A stretch of DNA of 64,000 nucleotides from Lunularia cruciata (taxonomy: Eukaryota > Streptophyta > Marchantiopsida > Lunulariales > Lunulariaceae). Under the pieces are notes generated by a model, which searched no databases, had not been told where the DNA came from, and saw only the letters and a list, made by a program, of their open reading frames with translations. Both the position numbers and the translations under genes were made by a program. The stretch covers positions 67,766,001 to 67,830,000 of the forward strand of contig OX419757.1 of assembly GCA_948567375.1 (NCBI GenBank), given 5' to 3'. Positions 10,383 to 21,999 of this stretch are shown here, piece after piece. Each line of letters opens with the position of its first letter. The stretch's first letter is position 1.

Positions 10383-11250
10383 TCACCTTGAACTCCATGT
10401 GCCTATGATGTGCATCAGCATACTACTTTTGTCAATTTTTGGCAATCTACATCCTATTTTGGCATTCTCCATGCCTTGTTGGATTCTCAAAACAAAAGAG
10501 TTGATAGCATCAACCTTGGGAGTCATTGGACAGATCTTCATCAAGCTCAAAGGTGTGAAAGGATGCTTGCCATACATAAGGAAGAATGGTGTGACTTGGA
10601 TGGAGGTATTTATTGAATTGTTGTAGGCAAATTCCACCAATGGAAGTAAAGTGTCCCACCTCTCTTGCTCATCTAAGGTGAAGCCTCAAAGCATATCTTC
10701 AATATTGCAATCAGCCCGCTTTGTTTGGCTATCAGTTTGTGGATGGTAAGTCATGAACATTGCCAATTTGGTTTTGAAGAAATCAAAGAGTGTTTTCTAA
10801 AATAGACTAGTAAATTGAGTGCCTCTATCAATGATGAGCACTCAAGACAAGCCATGATGAGAAAAGATTGCATTGAAGTACAATTGAGCTAGTTGTGGAG
10901 CCATCACATCCTTAGTGGTAGGGTGTACATGAATCATTTTGTTGAGTCTGTCAACAAATACTACAATGGAGTCAAACCCTAAGGTGGTCTTGGGCAATTC
11001 ACAGACTAGATCCATACTCACCTGTTCCCAATGTTGCATAGGAGTAGGGAAAGGTTGCAAGAATCTTGTAGGAGCTTGATTAGAGGCCTTGTTCTATTGA
11101 TAAAATAGGCAACTTCAAATATATTCCATCACATCATTGCTCATCTTGGGCCAATAGTAATGGCATTGGAGTGCATCCAATGTCTTGTCCACTCTGACAT
11201 GACCTGCAATGGTAGAATCATGACATTCTGATAAGATGGTGGTGCATAAT
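10383..11250 (-). pseudogene. gypsy integrase pseudogene of element F
   Basis: Readable pieces on the minus strand: WPKMSNDVMEYI-like zinc-domain remnant near 11,150; WEQVSMDLVCELPKT at about 11,030-10,980 with the first catalytic Asp; VVFVDRLNKMIH following; and VEFAYNNSINTS with TPFFLMYGKHP at 10,640-10,560, the usual end of the catalytic core. Stops and frame changes separate them. Downstream, toward 10,260, the sequence keeps gypsy-like content up to the solo LTR. Confidence 0.75.
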
Positions 11251-11349
11251 TTGGGGCATTTGGGATCCATAATTTACCATCACAAAAAATGAGCCCTTAC
11301 TTGTAAGTGATGCCTTTGGACGATCAAGCTCCTACAATCTATGGATTTA

Positions 11350-12778
11350 TTTTTGTAGCAGCTAGACTCTTTGGCCAAAATTCAAGGTCATCTTGACCTC
11401 TACCACCAGATTTTTTTCCATTGACAATCTGGTGAATGCATCTACAAGTTGCTTCTTGCCTTCCACGTAGGTGAGTGTCATGTTGAATCATTGTTGCCAC
11501 TCTGCCCACCAAATCTGATGATGAGATAGATCTTTGTGTCTCTCAAGGTAGACTAAAGGTTTATATGGTCTATCTCCACTACAAATGCCTTCTCACCAAG
11601 ATAGTGTTTCCAATGTTTGGTTGCAAGGACAATGGCCAACTCTTCTTGCTCTATGGTGATAATTGTATTTTGCCAATAATAGCTTTTGAGAGAAGTATGC
11701 AATTGGATGCCACTCATAATGCCACTCTTGTTGTAGGATTGCCTCTATTGCTATGCTTCATACATTGGTAGCCAATTTGATTGGACGTTTTTGGGTCACA
11801 CCATTTCAAGATTGGTGCATGTAGCAAGGCGCCTTTCAATTCTTGAAAGGCCAACTCTTGTGCGGTTCCTCATGTCCACTTCTTCTCCTTGCCAAGTAGT
11901 GTTGTTAAAGGTTGTGTCACCTTGGAGAAGTCCTTGACAAACCGATGATAGAACCCCATCAACCCCAAAAAGCTCTTGAGTTGAGTCTGATCTTCTAGAG
12001 CACTCCATTTTTGAATGACCTCTATTTTATCTATTAATACTTGGATACCCTCTACACTTACACTATGCCCCAAGTAGTCTACTTCAAATTTGCCAAACTT
12101 GCACTTTGAGATTTTGGCATACAAATGATTCTGTCTTAGAATCTGGAGGATTTCTTGTAGATGTTGTTTGTGTTCCATCATCATCCTACTATATACTAAG
12201 ATGTCATCTAGGAAGACAGTAACCAACTTATCCAAATATGGCCAAAATATGACATTCATCATACTTGTGAAAGTGGTAGGTGCATTGGTGAAGCCAAATG
12301 GCATCACAAGGTACTCAAAGTGGCCATACTTGGTTTGAAAGGCAATTTTGTATACATCTTCTTATGCAATCCGGATTTGATTATAACCACTCCACAAGTC
12401 TAGTTTGGTGAAGTGTCTTGCTCCATTGAGTTGATCAAACAGGTCGTTCATGCAAGGTAAAGGGTATTTTTTTCTTCATTGTTTGTTGATTGAGGCTCCA
12501 ATAGTCAATGCACATGTGCATTGTATTGTCCTTCTTCACAAACAAGACAGGAACCCATATGGTGATATGTTGGGTTGGATAAACCACTTTTTCAACATAT
12601 CCTCAATTTGAGCCTTACACTCCTCCAACTCTTGAGGTGATAAAAAATATTGGGCCTTACAAGGAGGTATCTTCCATGGAAGTATCTCAATTTTATGATC
12701 TACTTTCCTTTTTGGTGGTAATCTTGAAGGTAGATCATCTACAAAGATATCTTGAAACTCATTTACCACATCCTTCAA
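11350..12778 (-). pseudogene. gypsy reverse transcriptase/RNase H pseudogene of element F
   Basis: RT copies the element RNA into DNA. The N-terminal part is open at 12,778-12,536 (EFQDIFVDDLPSRLPPKRKV, then LEECKAQIEDMLKKWFIQP). A second open stretch (12,307-11,870) holds MPFGFTNAPTTF, the catalytic VFLDDILVYS (FLDD in place of YVDD, common in gypsy), YAKISKCKFGK, YLGHSVS and FLGLMGFYHRFVKDFSK. Between these blocks the frame is broken. RNase H sequence follows but is poorly readable. The family normally has an intact polyprotein, so this is a pseudogene. Confidence 0.85.
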
Positions 12779-12839
12779 TTTCTCAAGAATTTTTCCATCA
12801 AGTTGTACACTCTAGACTTCTCTTATTAGACCCATGAAA

Positions 12840-14010
12840 CATCTATGTGTCTTATAGATAGTTGTTGTTCTTGTGCCCATAGAGAGGCAATTTCTGCCTA
12901 TATGCTTTTCCTCTAACCCCAATGATCATCCATTGGCAGGTGCTCACTGCTTTCTTCCTCTAATCTACCATAGGGTTGTATTGTTCCATCAAAGACATGC
13001 CTAAGATTACATCATAACAAGCTAATTGTATTACTTGCCACTCAATTACTTCTTGATATTATCCTACAAAGAATGTTACACTTCTAGATAACAACTCAAT
13101 CTTCTTTTTTTGCCCATTAGGTAACTCTACTTCTTCACTCTCTTCATTCTCTAGATTCATCCCTAATTTTATTGCAATAGAGCAAAATAAAAAATTCTTT
13201 GTTGCTCCAAGATCTATCAATACTCTCACCTAATTGCCTTCTAGGACCCCATTCATAACAATCAATTGTGAGTTTGCTTTTCTAGATCTTTGCGCACTCA
13301 TCTTCTTCCTCCTCTTGCTTGTCCTCTTCTTATTGAGAAAGTAAAGCAACGAGGTACCTTTATTGGTGATCTTCATTTCCTAAGGTGATTTATGCATCCT
13401 CTTCTTCCATACGTCGCTCCATGTTGTTCAAAGATTTCCTGCATGGAGGCGAGCACAACAATTGATGGAGATGTGCCCAATACAACCACAATTATAGCAA
13501 TGATGTTGTTCTCCTCAAGTTCTTCCTCCTTGTGGAACTCCATCTCTTTGTTCTTCTACCCGTCTCTACTCTCCTTGAAGTGGTAGTACTCCTCTATCTC
13601 AAAACCAAAGGTTGCCTAATTCCATACGTGTTGGTCCACCCACGTATGGCATTTTTGTTTGATAAAGTTGAGGTGGAACTACTCCTTCACCTCCTCCAAG
13701 TGCCCTTGCTATTCTCCGAGCACAAGCAATGGCTTCAAATATAGTGCAAGGATTTTGTACCATGACTTCTTGGCAAATTCAATCTCTTCAACCCTCATTT
13801 GAAATTTTCTAGAGCCTCTATTGGACTCATGTCTATTATTGCAACTTGTAGATCCAGAAATGCTTCCACGTACTCTTGTACACTATTCCTTTGTTTCAAT
13901 CCCCATAGTCAGATTGGGCCATCTACACGGAATCCACAGACTAGAAATTCTTCAGAAGTCCTTCTTGCATTGTTGTCCACGTGATCTCTCTTCTTTCTGC
14001 CAACATTGAT
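12840..14010 (-). pseudogene. gag-protease pseudogene of element F
   Basis: A CCHC zinc knuckle, CYNCGCIGHISINC (C-x2-C-x4-H-x4-C), reads on the minus strand at about 13,500-13,445. It is preceded by gag remnants such as FEAIACARRIARAL near 13,740. An aspartic protease follows at about 13,230, reading VRVLIDLGATKNF. The usual D-S/T-G triad is D-L-G here, a single C-to-T change away from DSG. YDVILGMSLMEQYNP at about 13,000 is the protease C-terminal region. Stops interrupt all parts. Confidence 0.7.
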
Positions 14011-14026
14011 TGTTCCCAAGCTTTGG

Positions 14027-14291
14027 CTTTGGTATCTATAGGGAACATATTAGCCCTTGAGAAGCTTCTCAAGAAGTTTCTTTGAGCCGCTTGGAGTGCA
14101 AGCCAAGTTAACCGAGAAGCTTCTCAAGAAGCTTTTTTCTAAAAAGCCGTTTACTTGGGATGCAAGCTAAGCTAGTTGGGAAGCTCCCCAAGAATTTTTT
14201 TAGATACTTCTAGAATATTCAAGGCTAATTTGTCCTATTTTTTAATTCATTTGCCTTAACTAACTTAGTTGCTAAACTCCATATTGTTATA
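14027..14291 (-). repeat. Truncated LTR of the chromovirus family
   Basis: On the minus strand it starts near 14,291 with TATAACAATATGGAG, matching TGTAACAATATGG at 41,373, and contains the AAGCTTCTTGAGAAGCTTCTC units typical of that LTR. The promoter-distal part is cut off near 14,027. It has no attached coding sequence of its own. Confidence 0.7.
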
Positions 14292-15110
14292 GCATATGTT
14301 TAGTCCACCCATCTACATCTTCATTACTCATTTGTGAGTATGGTTCTACATTAGATGTAGCACCTATCCATATAACACAGTGTCCTTTTGGATGACAAAG
14401 GATACCTACTTATGATGCTATTAGGGACATAGTGTTTGTTATGGCACTAGAGAGTGGATACTTGGCTTGGAGGGAGAGTTTGTATGCTTTGCAGATGACT
14501 CGTATCAAGGTAGACTTATACTTGGTCCGAGATGATCAAGTGACAATAGCGGATGTCATGGTTATGGGCCCTATGCAAGATATAGTTTTGGAGGGAGTGA
14601 TTACCCATCCCCTTGGATAAGCGGCGAGTGCAACAATAAGTCTCAAGGTCTCCAAGTATAAGGGCATGTAACGAGGTCATCTCTTTGTTCCTCTAGCCTT
14701 GGAGTTATATGGAGCGATGGACACGGCGTTTGACACATTTGTCAAGGAGTGCACGAGAGCTTATCATGTTAGACGCCCAGGGTACCATTCTCACTCTCAT
14801 ACTTTGTACCATATTTTAGACATCATGTGTCTATTGCTCTATAGAGGGCACTGGCTGGTGCAATCCATAAGAGAGCAATCACACTAGGTGATGCTTCTTT
14901 GAATACTCCAAGTGTTTATAGATAGTAAAACTTGCATAGCTTGGATATCTTAGGTGCAATAGTGCAAATTTTTCATATAGACTCTATTGGAGCTTAGCAC
15001 TATTCTACCTTTTTTGACTCTCCCTTGTACAGCTTGATGGGTCTTCCTCTCCTTTGTGTTTTCTATGCGATCTTCCTTTTACTTTATAGAGGCAGACATG
15101 TTTAAGTTTG
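14292..15110 (+). pseudogene. LINE (non-LTR retrotransposon) 3' fragment, C-terminal ORF2
   Basis: Broken plus-strand frames encode CEYGSTLDVAPI-like and CPFG pieces at about 14,335-14,390, then SGYLAWRESLYALQMTRI (14,450-14,510), VDLYLVRDDQVTIADVMVMG and LFVPLALELYGAMDTAFDTF (about 14,680-14,740). The same blocks occur in minus-strand copies at 23,130-23,948 and 20,540-21,125. Together with the RT portion at 33,361-36,262 they belong to one LINE whose RT is followed by this conserved C-terminal domain. I recognise the C-terminal domain type from RT-bearing elements of other eukaryotes but cannot name the clade. The copy is 5' truncated. Confidence 0.65.
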
Positions 15111-15140
15111 CATGCATACAAGGTCTAGCATGAAGTAAGT

Positions 15141-16640
15141 TTCCATATTATATATTGGTATATGAGAGCAGAAGCCGTTTAGGGAACGGGTTGTCCATAA
15201 CTCATGAAGTGCACATATTCTATAAACAACATGTACTTGAATCACAATGCTAGAGTAGTATTAAAGCTTTAATATAAAATGCATTGAAAGTAACCTACAT
15301 CAAAGGCATAATTGCAACAAATAGAGAATACCGGATTGCCAATGGACAATAAAGAATGTGGAATCGAGAGCAACAATGCAAACTATAGCGTGAGGAATAG
15401 GAAACGTGTTGTAAGAGCCCACCAGGGAGCAATGCATGGACAAAGATGAAGAATATATGCCGGAGTTGGGTAGGAACACTATAAACATGAGAGATTGAGG
15501 CAAGAAGCAGTCAAAGATCGAAGGGAAAATACTAGGGAGTGAAATAGTAGAGGAATGGAAGAATGGAACAAAACAAGAATGCTCGAAGGATGTGGCTGCA
15601 AAAACAGGTTGAAATGTAAGAGGGTAACTAGAGCAAAGCGTAAGAGGACAGGATAGAAAGTATATCACACCCAGTGCTATGGACACTAGAGTCCGGAGAT
15701 GCTAAACAACAGAAGGAAGCATAAGACGGCCATAGTAAATCTTCACAATAACACCAACGACTTCATCAATGCCTCACATGGTGTCAAAGTAGTTGAGCAA
15801 TTATCAGTACTCCTTGTCCCGAGTTTCTATTCTAAGACTCATGAGTGCCAAGGCACTCAGTTCCATATTATATAATGGTATACGAGAATAGAAGCCATTC
15901 TGGGAACGTGTTATCTAGAACTCATGAAGTGCAAATGATTGATAAACAATATGTACATGCATCACAATGCTAGAGCAGTGTGAAATCCCTAAGGTAGAAT
16001 GCATTGAATGTAACCTACAACAAAAGCATAATTGAAACAAATTGAGAATAACCAATGGCGTACAGACTAGTAAAGAACATGAAATCAAGAGCATCTATGC
16101 AAACGATAGTAAGGAATAGGAAACATGATGTAAGAGCCTACTAGTAAGCATGAACAAAGATGAAGAACGTGGGCTGGAGTCAAGTAGGAACATTGTAGAC
16201 ACAAAGAGTGCGAAGCAAGTAGCAGTCAAAGGGCAAAGGGGAAAATAGTAGGGAGGGAGTTACCTTGGGAATGGAGGAGTGGAACAAAACAAGAGTTCTC
16301 AAATGATGTGACTGCAGAAATGGATTGAAGTGTTAAAGGACAACTAGAGCGAAGGGGAAAATACTAGGGAGGGAAGTAGTTGGGGAATGGAGGAGTGGAA
16401 CAAAACAAGAGTTCTCGGATGATGTGGTTGCAGAAACGGGTTGAAGTGTTAAAGGACAAAGAGAGCGAGGCATAGGAAGACAGGATATAGAGTATATCAC
16501 AACCAACACTATGGATGATGGAGTCCAGAGATGCTAAACAACTAAGGGTAGCAGAATGCAACCATAGTAAACCTCCAAGATAACACCTCATGCTTCATTA
16601 GTGTCTCACACACAATGCCAAGTTCCATATTATATGTACT
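15141..16640. repeat. Tandem repeat of a ~0.7 kb unit (two units plus start of a third)
   Basis: Unit 1 (15141-15860, 720 bp) and unit 2 (15861-16622, 762 bp) both begin TTCCATATTATAT and share blocks throughout: ACTCATGAAGTGCA, ATGCATTGAA, GGAACAAAACAAGA, AGAGATGCTAAACAAC. A third start lies at 16623. Unit 2 is longer partly because 116 bp are duplicated inside it. No coding similarity is seen; open frames on the minus strand are not conserved between units. It lies on the 3' side of the SNRNP27 gene. Confidence 0.85.
16238..16469. repeat. 116-bp tandem duplication inside repeat unit 2
   Basis: GGGGAAAATAGTAGGGAGGG starts at 16238 and GGGGAAAATACTAGGGAGGG at 16354. The two 116-bp copies keep GGAATGGAGGAGTGGAACAA and TTGAAGTGTTAAAGGACAA. 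It is a higher-order duplication in the larger tandem array. Confidence 0.85.
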
Positions 16641-17618
16641 TATTTTACTTTTAGATGATGTATGTCAAATTACTCTTATCGGTACTTTGGGGGCTTAGTT
16701 TCATCTCTCTTTCTCTTTCCTTTTTCTGCATTATGAGGTTTTCCCTTCCTTCTTGGTATTCTCCGCGGTCGCAGATTACTCCCATTTTAATTTTGTAAGG
16801 TTTTTTGAATTGCGAATAATAGATTCTTCCTGCTGGTACTATTGGGGTACTTAACCCCATTTTACCTATGTCTTTTCCTGGTATGGTTTGAGGATCACTT
16901 GAAGCCACAGTACACGACGGCGTTCATCATCAGACTCACTAACGTATGAGCTATAGTACATGGCTTGCGCAGAGACACAAGTTGAAACAACGTTTAACTT
17001 CTTGAAACACATACCTGGTATCAGCTTTTGTCCCTGTCACAAAAATTCATTCCACGTTTGAGAAGAATGACAAGCTTGAATTCTATAAATTTTCTAGGAG
17101 GACATTGCCAGGTTCTAGATAGCATTCCACTCTACAGATAACTCTCTGAACTGCTTTCTAATCTAGCCAAATAAGGCAGTGGCCAGTCACCATTGCAATA
17201 TGGATATGTCTTGCTTATGGATCGTCCAAAGTTACACTAGCATCACGATTCCACAGCAGACTAGGGCCAACTTCCTGGCTTTTGTGCGCCTCCAGCTGTG
17301 ACTTGAAGCCTCATTTAATTGGTGAAAGGTACACACCCTTAAGTAAGGAAGGCAAAAATGTAGAAATTTTGGAATTTAGATCACGCTCTTAGTGCTCAAT
17401 TTCGACTACCACATGTCCAAGTCACCTCATCAAAGAAAATTTTCCACAGATACTTGTGGCTGCACCAGAACTGCTTACCCTGTGCAGTACCTTGACTAAT
17501 GCAAGTGACTAGAGCTGATACCGATGGACCGCTTTCTAATAGGTACTTGAACTTGCAATCGAACGAAAATTTGCCGAATGCTTCTCCATGACCTCACATA
17601 ATAATTGTTCCGCACCAA
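16641..17618. other. 3' flank of the SNRNP27 gene; one uncertain small ORF
   Basis: Higher GC than the surrounding repeats. A minus-strand frame (16908-16651, 85 codons) with a charged QKKEREREMKLSP stretch lies here. I do not recognise it, and it has no visible splice link to the SNRNP27 coding exon. It could be part of a 3' untranslated region or chance. No other gene is seen. Confidence 0.4.
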
Positions 17619-18461
17619 TTATCTATTTGTCTCGGCAGGCAGGGGACGATTAAAACCACCACGTCTATTCATGTACTGCCTCGGCGTGCGCTTTGTAGTC
17701 AGCTTGACCGCACTGTGATTAGCATCCGAAACGTACTTCCCTTTGGTTGTCGTGAACCCTACGGGGACCCCAAACTTCTTCATCATTTCTTCCTCGTCTG
17801 CTTGGGGAACGGCGGGAGGCCCTGGATCCGGTACTGCTGGACCCGGATGAGAAGAAGCTTCAACATGCTGCTCATGCTCGCGTACAATCCCGTCTACAAA
17901 TTCAGCAACAATGGCTGCTCTCTGACCTTCAGTGGCGATAATATCATCATCTCCCCTGTCTAAACCCTTCTTGTGAGATTTTTCTCGGTCAAGACTCGCA
18001 TCTCTGCCTCTTCCTTGAACTCTCGGTTCCTTCCGACCATCGTACTCATCTGGAGTTGCCCACTGATGATCATGCCGGGGTGAGCGAGACCGTCGACTAT
18101 CTCTCTCTCGCTCCCTCTTCCTATTCCTCTCTCGCTCCCTATCTCCTTCTCTTCCTCGTTCTCCTCGATCTCCTCTATCTCTCTCTTTCTCCCAATCACG
18201 ATCCCTCTCCCGCTCCCTGTCATGACCTCTGTCACTGCCTCTATCCCGATCACGCTCCCTTCCGCGGTCCCGGTTACTCCCTCCCCAATCCCTTTCCCTT
18301 CTTCTCTCCGGCTTCGCAGGATATCTGCGCGAACGAGGAGACCTAACTCCGTCATCGCTATCCGCATCCATTACAGGACTCGAATCTTCCCCTCTCCTAT
18401 CGTCCCGACCATCTCTCTCCGAAACATGAATCCCCCTGTAAGATTTCCCCTCTCTGCTCAT
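17619..18461 (-). CDS. SNRNP27: U4/U6.U5 tri-snRNP-associated 27 kDa protein (SNRNP27 type)
   Basis: A predicted 280-residue nuclear protein of the spliceosomal U4/U6.U5 tri-snRNP. The first ~45 residues are acidic/charged. Residues about 46-135 are a dense RD/RE/RER low-complexity region with SRRSRSPRH at its end, like the RS region of splicing proteins. The last ~58 residues are the conserved family domain: EEEMMKKFGVPVGF, TTTKGKYV and the signature RQYMNRRGGFNRPL, ending four residues before the stop. The start is the ATG at 18461. A GTG further upstream (18488) is in frame but not an expected plant start, and a TAA lies just beyond it. No intron interrupts the frame. The N-terminal region is longer than in the human protein. 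In metazoans the family acts during spliceosome activation and 5' splice-site choice; its role here is inferred from homology. Confidence 0.93.
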   Translation of the reverse strand: MSREGKSYRGIHVSERDGRDDRRGEDSSPVMDADSDDGVRSPRSRRYPAKPERRRERDWGGSNRDRGRERDRDRGSDRGHDRERERDRDWEKERDRGDRGERGREGDRERERNRKRERERDSRRSRSPRHDHQWATPDEYDGRKEPRVQGRGRDASLDREKSHKKGLDRGDDDIIATEGQRAAIVAEFVDGIVREHEQHVEASSHPGPAVPDPGPPAVPQADEEEMMKKFGVPVGFTTTKGKYVSDANHSAVKLTTKRTPRQYMNRRGGFNRPLPAETNR

Positions 18462-20363
18462 TGCGAGCACTCCCCTTTTTTCCTCCACCTCGAATTACTC
18501 CATCACTTCATCTCCCGCCCACCATTACCTATTTCACTACCTGCGAATTTTGAACCTTCTTCCGCAGTACTCGTCTTTCGTCAATCCAAAATCCAGCACC
18601 CTGACGCTTTTCTTCTGACCTTGTATTGCGATCTCGCAAGTCGTCTTCGGTCGTCAGTCTTCAAATATCGAAAATCTCGGCAAACACCAAGAAATGAACA
18701 GAATGCTCGTGATGCTCGAGCATCGAGCAAATTCAGAGCCGGGGAAACGACCAGTACTGTGCTGCACTGTACATCACTCGGCACTCAGGAGGGCCACATT
18801 CCCTAAAGAGCTCGCGCGATTGTCGAAAGGCGGCGGATGGAATTCAACCTCAGTTGAATATTATTGTTCTTTAGCAGAGCTTGAAAAGCACCGATGCATA
18901 GAGGAGCGAGAACAGAACGCATCACTCCGTTCAGACGAAATGAAAGGTCTGATGCTCCATAGTCAGCTTCAAAAGGTTCTGCTCTGAATCTAGTACAACA
19001 AACACATGCAATGAGAAAATCAAGCAAGTCTGCGTAGCTAGAACATTACTCACATAATCAATGCTTTTATCCTATACATTGTCATCAGAAAACGTAGATT
19101 ACAAGGGTTTCTGTAACTTGAATAAATAATGCATAAGGATAACGCACCTCACGCAAAATAATGATGGCGCTCCTATCAAGCAGCCATGAAAATCTGCATT
19201 CTTCACACAAAAACTTATGGTCTGCATCCAAAGTGAACGAGATGAGCTACTACGTATCAGACCAAAAGTAGAGGCTCGAATGTATCATATCGGGTGCTTC
19301 CAATTGTGTAAGGAATTACGGGTTCCTCCCATCTCCTTCGACCTGTACGGAGAGGGTGCCGGAGGACGAGAAGTTGAAAGAGTAACAAGAGACGGACTCA
19401 AGCAAAAACGAAAGAATAAAGTATGTCTTAAGGAGTGGAGCATTAACTGTCTAACATGATTTTTTGGGCAATTACGCATGAATTGGCCAAAAAGTGGAAT
19501 AAACGGTCTTCGTGAAACCACGCAATGCGTAATTAGCTACAGTAGATTTTCTCGAACTTATTGACACCTGCTCTCTCAATCCGTAATATACCCCCTCTCG
19601 GACTTTGACCACGTAATTGGGAAAATCTAGGTCTAAAAGCAATTCTGTCAACCACCTAACCTACATCATATCTCATTCCTCTCCAAACGAAGCTGCCGCT
19701 GATTTTCTAGGGTTCATTGCAGATATCATTCGAACTCGTTTAACTCGTGCAACCTCCATCCACAACTCGGTAGAAACTAAAACAAGGATCGAGAGTCCTC
19801 AGAGTGCTAGTGTGAAACGGGAAGTGCATAATTGATCCATTTATTGAAGGCACAAGACGAGAAGTAAAGAAAATATACTGGCAAGCAGAGACTGCCTTCA
19901 AACATGATGCGCTCGCTCCTCCGCTGGCGCGCATCTACGACTCCCACTCGACAAAACCATTCATTCCCAGCAGAATGTTGTTCACTTTTCTCCGCATCCT
20001 GTGCCTCTCCCGCTTCTCACCGCCACCACAGAGAGAGGTCAGTAGTCCTCGTAGTAGGCCCGCAGCTGCTCCTCCCTCCTCCTCCTGTTCTCTTCCTGCT
20101 CTTCCCGAGCTCGGCTGTTCCTCGTTGGAACGCTTTCGAGCTCCTTCCGCTCGCTGCTTTTTCCACCCCTTAACTCCCTTAATGTACAGTAACCGGAAAT
20201 GGACGCCGCGGTCCAAACTGTTTTTCTCAACCAATTTCCCTTACATATGTCTACTGTTGTTAACGGTCGGTGCCCATCAATTGACACTGACGAGAATCAT
20301 ATTACAAATAATCGATAGAGGGATTGAAATGACTTTTTCTTCCAACAAGGAGCTCTGTTTGTA
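18462..20363. promoter_or_regulatory. Upstream region of SNRNP27: 5' leader and promoter, undefined
   Basis: About 1.9 kb of relatively GC-rich, non-repetitive sequence lies upstream of the SNRNP27 start. It probably holds the transcription start, 5' UTR and promoter, but no TATA box can be assigned with confidence. Several open frames exist. The most gene-like is a minus-strand one at 20287-20039, ending in a charged REEQEENRRRREEQL helix-like stretch. It has no recognisable homologue and no donor site at its end. A divergent or upstream gene cannot be excluded. Confidence 0.35.
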
Positions 20364-20539
20364 GGAATTCCTTATTTATATCAAAAACGTACTATGAGAT
20401 GAAAGAAGGAGATGTACACTATGCACTAACTCTCTAAATATGTTTAGATAGTACTGCTTAACGGGGTTGTTGATCTATAATTTCTTGATTGTTAAAAGAA
20501 GGCATGAGATCAAAAGAGATGCAATATATAAAGCATTGT

Positions 20540-21125
20540 AAGGCAACTATGTAGAAAACACAACCTACAAGGATGGGAAGCATCAAGCAATATATATCCC
20601 ATCAAGCAATACAAGCATGAGACAAAGAGGTAAAATGGTGCTATGCACCCAATAGTATAGGTACGAGACATATGCAATGCTACACCTAAAATATCCTAGT
20701 TATGCAAATCATAAGGTCTACAAATTATTGGAGCATCTGAAGAAGCATCAACTAGTGTGGTTGATATCTTATGTATTGCACCAACCAATGCTCTCTATAA
20801 AGTAATGGACACACAGTATCTGAAATATGCTACAAAGTATGAGAGTGAGAATAGTACTCCTTAATGTCTAATCTGATATGCTCTTGCTCACTCCTTGACA
20901 AATGTATCAAATGCCATATTCATGGCTCCATATAATTCCAATTCACTCACCCCATCAAGGGATGAGTAATCATTCCATCCAAATTTGCATCACATATAGA
21001 TTCCATAACCAACATATGTTATTGTCATCTTGGATCAAATATAAGTCTACCTTGATATGCGTTGTCTACAAAGCATACAAATGCTCCCTCCAAGCAAAGT
21101 ATCCATTCTCCTATTCCATATAAAA
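20540..21125 (-). pseudogene. LINE 3' fragment, C-terminal ORF2
   Basis: Matches the LINE copy at 23,130-23,948 block for block. It has AAGGATGGGAAGC near the tail, GGTCTACAAATTATTGGAGCATC, TTGCACCAACCAATGCTCT and CTTGACAAATGTATCAAATG. Translated on the minus strand this is the FVPLALELYG to FRQRVSIALQRA region, now full of stops. It adjoins the upstream region of the SNRNP27 gene. Confidence 0.65.
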
Positions 21126-21999
21126 CACTATATTCTCGAGCAGTATTCAAAGGAATTGGTAATAATAGCTAAGAAATATTATGGAAGGAGATGTAAACAG
21201 TTTAGAATTTATAAATTTAAATGAATGGTTATATTGATTCTGAATTATTGCACACATTTTGAATTTTTTTATTAAAAAAAGATTTTTTAATATTTTGGAA
21301 CTTGTAATTTTATCACAACTTCTTTAATAAATTTATAACTTTAGATTAGAGAGATTTTAGCAATATGCAAAAGTTCTTTCTATTTTGGTTCAAAGAAGAC
21401 AAAGACCATGAATATTCTACTCAAAATTCAAAGCTATAAAAAAAATTGGACAAATAATTTCAAATCTCTATGTCTTTGGCATTAGCAATATTAGTGTTCG
21501 AATAAAGTTGCTTTAACTTTTATATACTTTAGTGGATTTATTAGATTGTAAATATGAATATTTGTAGAAATAATGACTTTTTTCTCCTCTTTGTGTTAAC
21601 TCAATTAACTTAAACTACCAAAGATATAATGAGCCTAATTAAGGATACCTAGCTTACCTTTTGAAGACTTAAGATTATGAAGTGAACATAGATTATACCC
21701 AATGTTTTTGTTCCTCTTTTGACCTGAATAATTATATCAAATTATCTCTTGAAAGTTTAGATTCTAAATATCTATAATTACTTTTAAAGTTTTTATTTTT
21801 ATCACTTTTTAAACATATGATAAAATGTTCTTATGGTTTTATATAAAAATTAAAATAGACTATTTATAATTATTATTTCTATAACATTAAGTAAAATTTT
21901 GATTGCATACTATCTTATTTTATCTTACAAGATAACCATACAAGAGACAAGAAGTTTTAGCCTTTGATTGTAAGATATACTTATATAGTTAAAGTCCGT

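Larger units (their letters stand above)
9342..14015 (-). mobile_element. Degenerate Ty3/gypsy element F (internal region)
   Basis: Minus-strand order: gag with zinc knuckle (about 14,000-13,430), protease (about 13,320-12,900), RT (12,778-11,870), RNase H (about 11,870-11,350), integrase (about 11,250-10,380), then a 3' tail with PPT beside the LTR at 8564-9341. That is the gypsy order (RT before integrase). The 5' LTR is absent: at about 14,020 the sequence changes to a truncated LTR of the chromovirus family. A family A solo LTR (9671-10252) is inserted in the 3' part. Frames are broken, but the RT core is the best preserved coding block of its kind in the window. Confidence 0.8.

Noticed and set aside
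15300-15686. 128-codon minus-strand ORF in tandem repeat unit 1
   Set aside because: Hydrophobic translation with no family features, and the second repeat unit does not keep the frame intact.
14292-16640. CRISPR-like or other prokaryotic repeat array
   Set aside because: The repeats are long, few and uneven, in a plant nuclear context; there are no short regular spacers.
18056-18806. Long plus-strand open frames opposite SNRNP27
   Set aside because: They are antisense shadows of the RD/RE repeat region, whose codon bias removes stops on the other strand; no domain seen.
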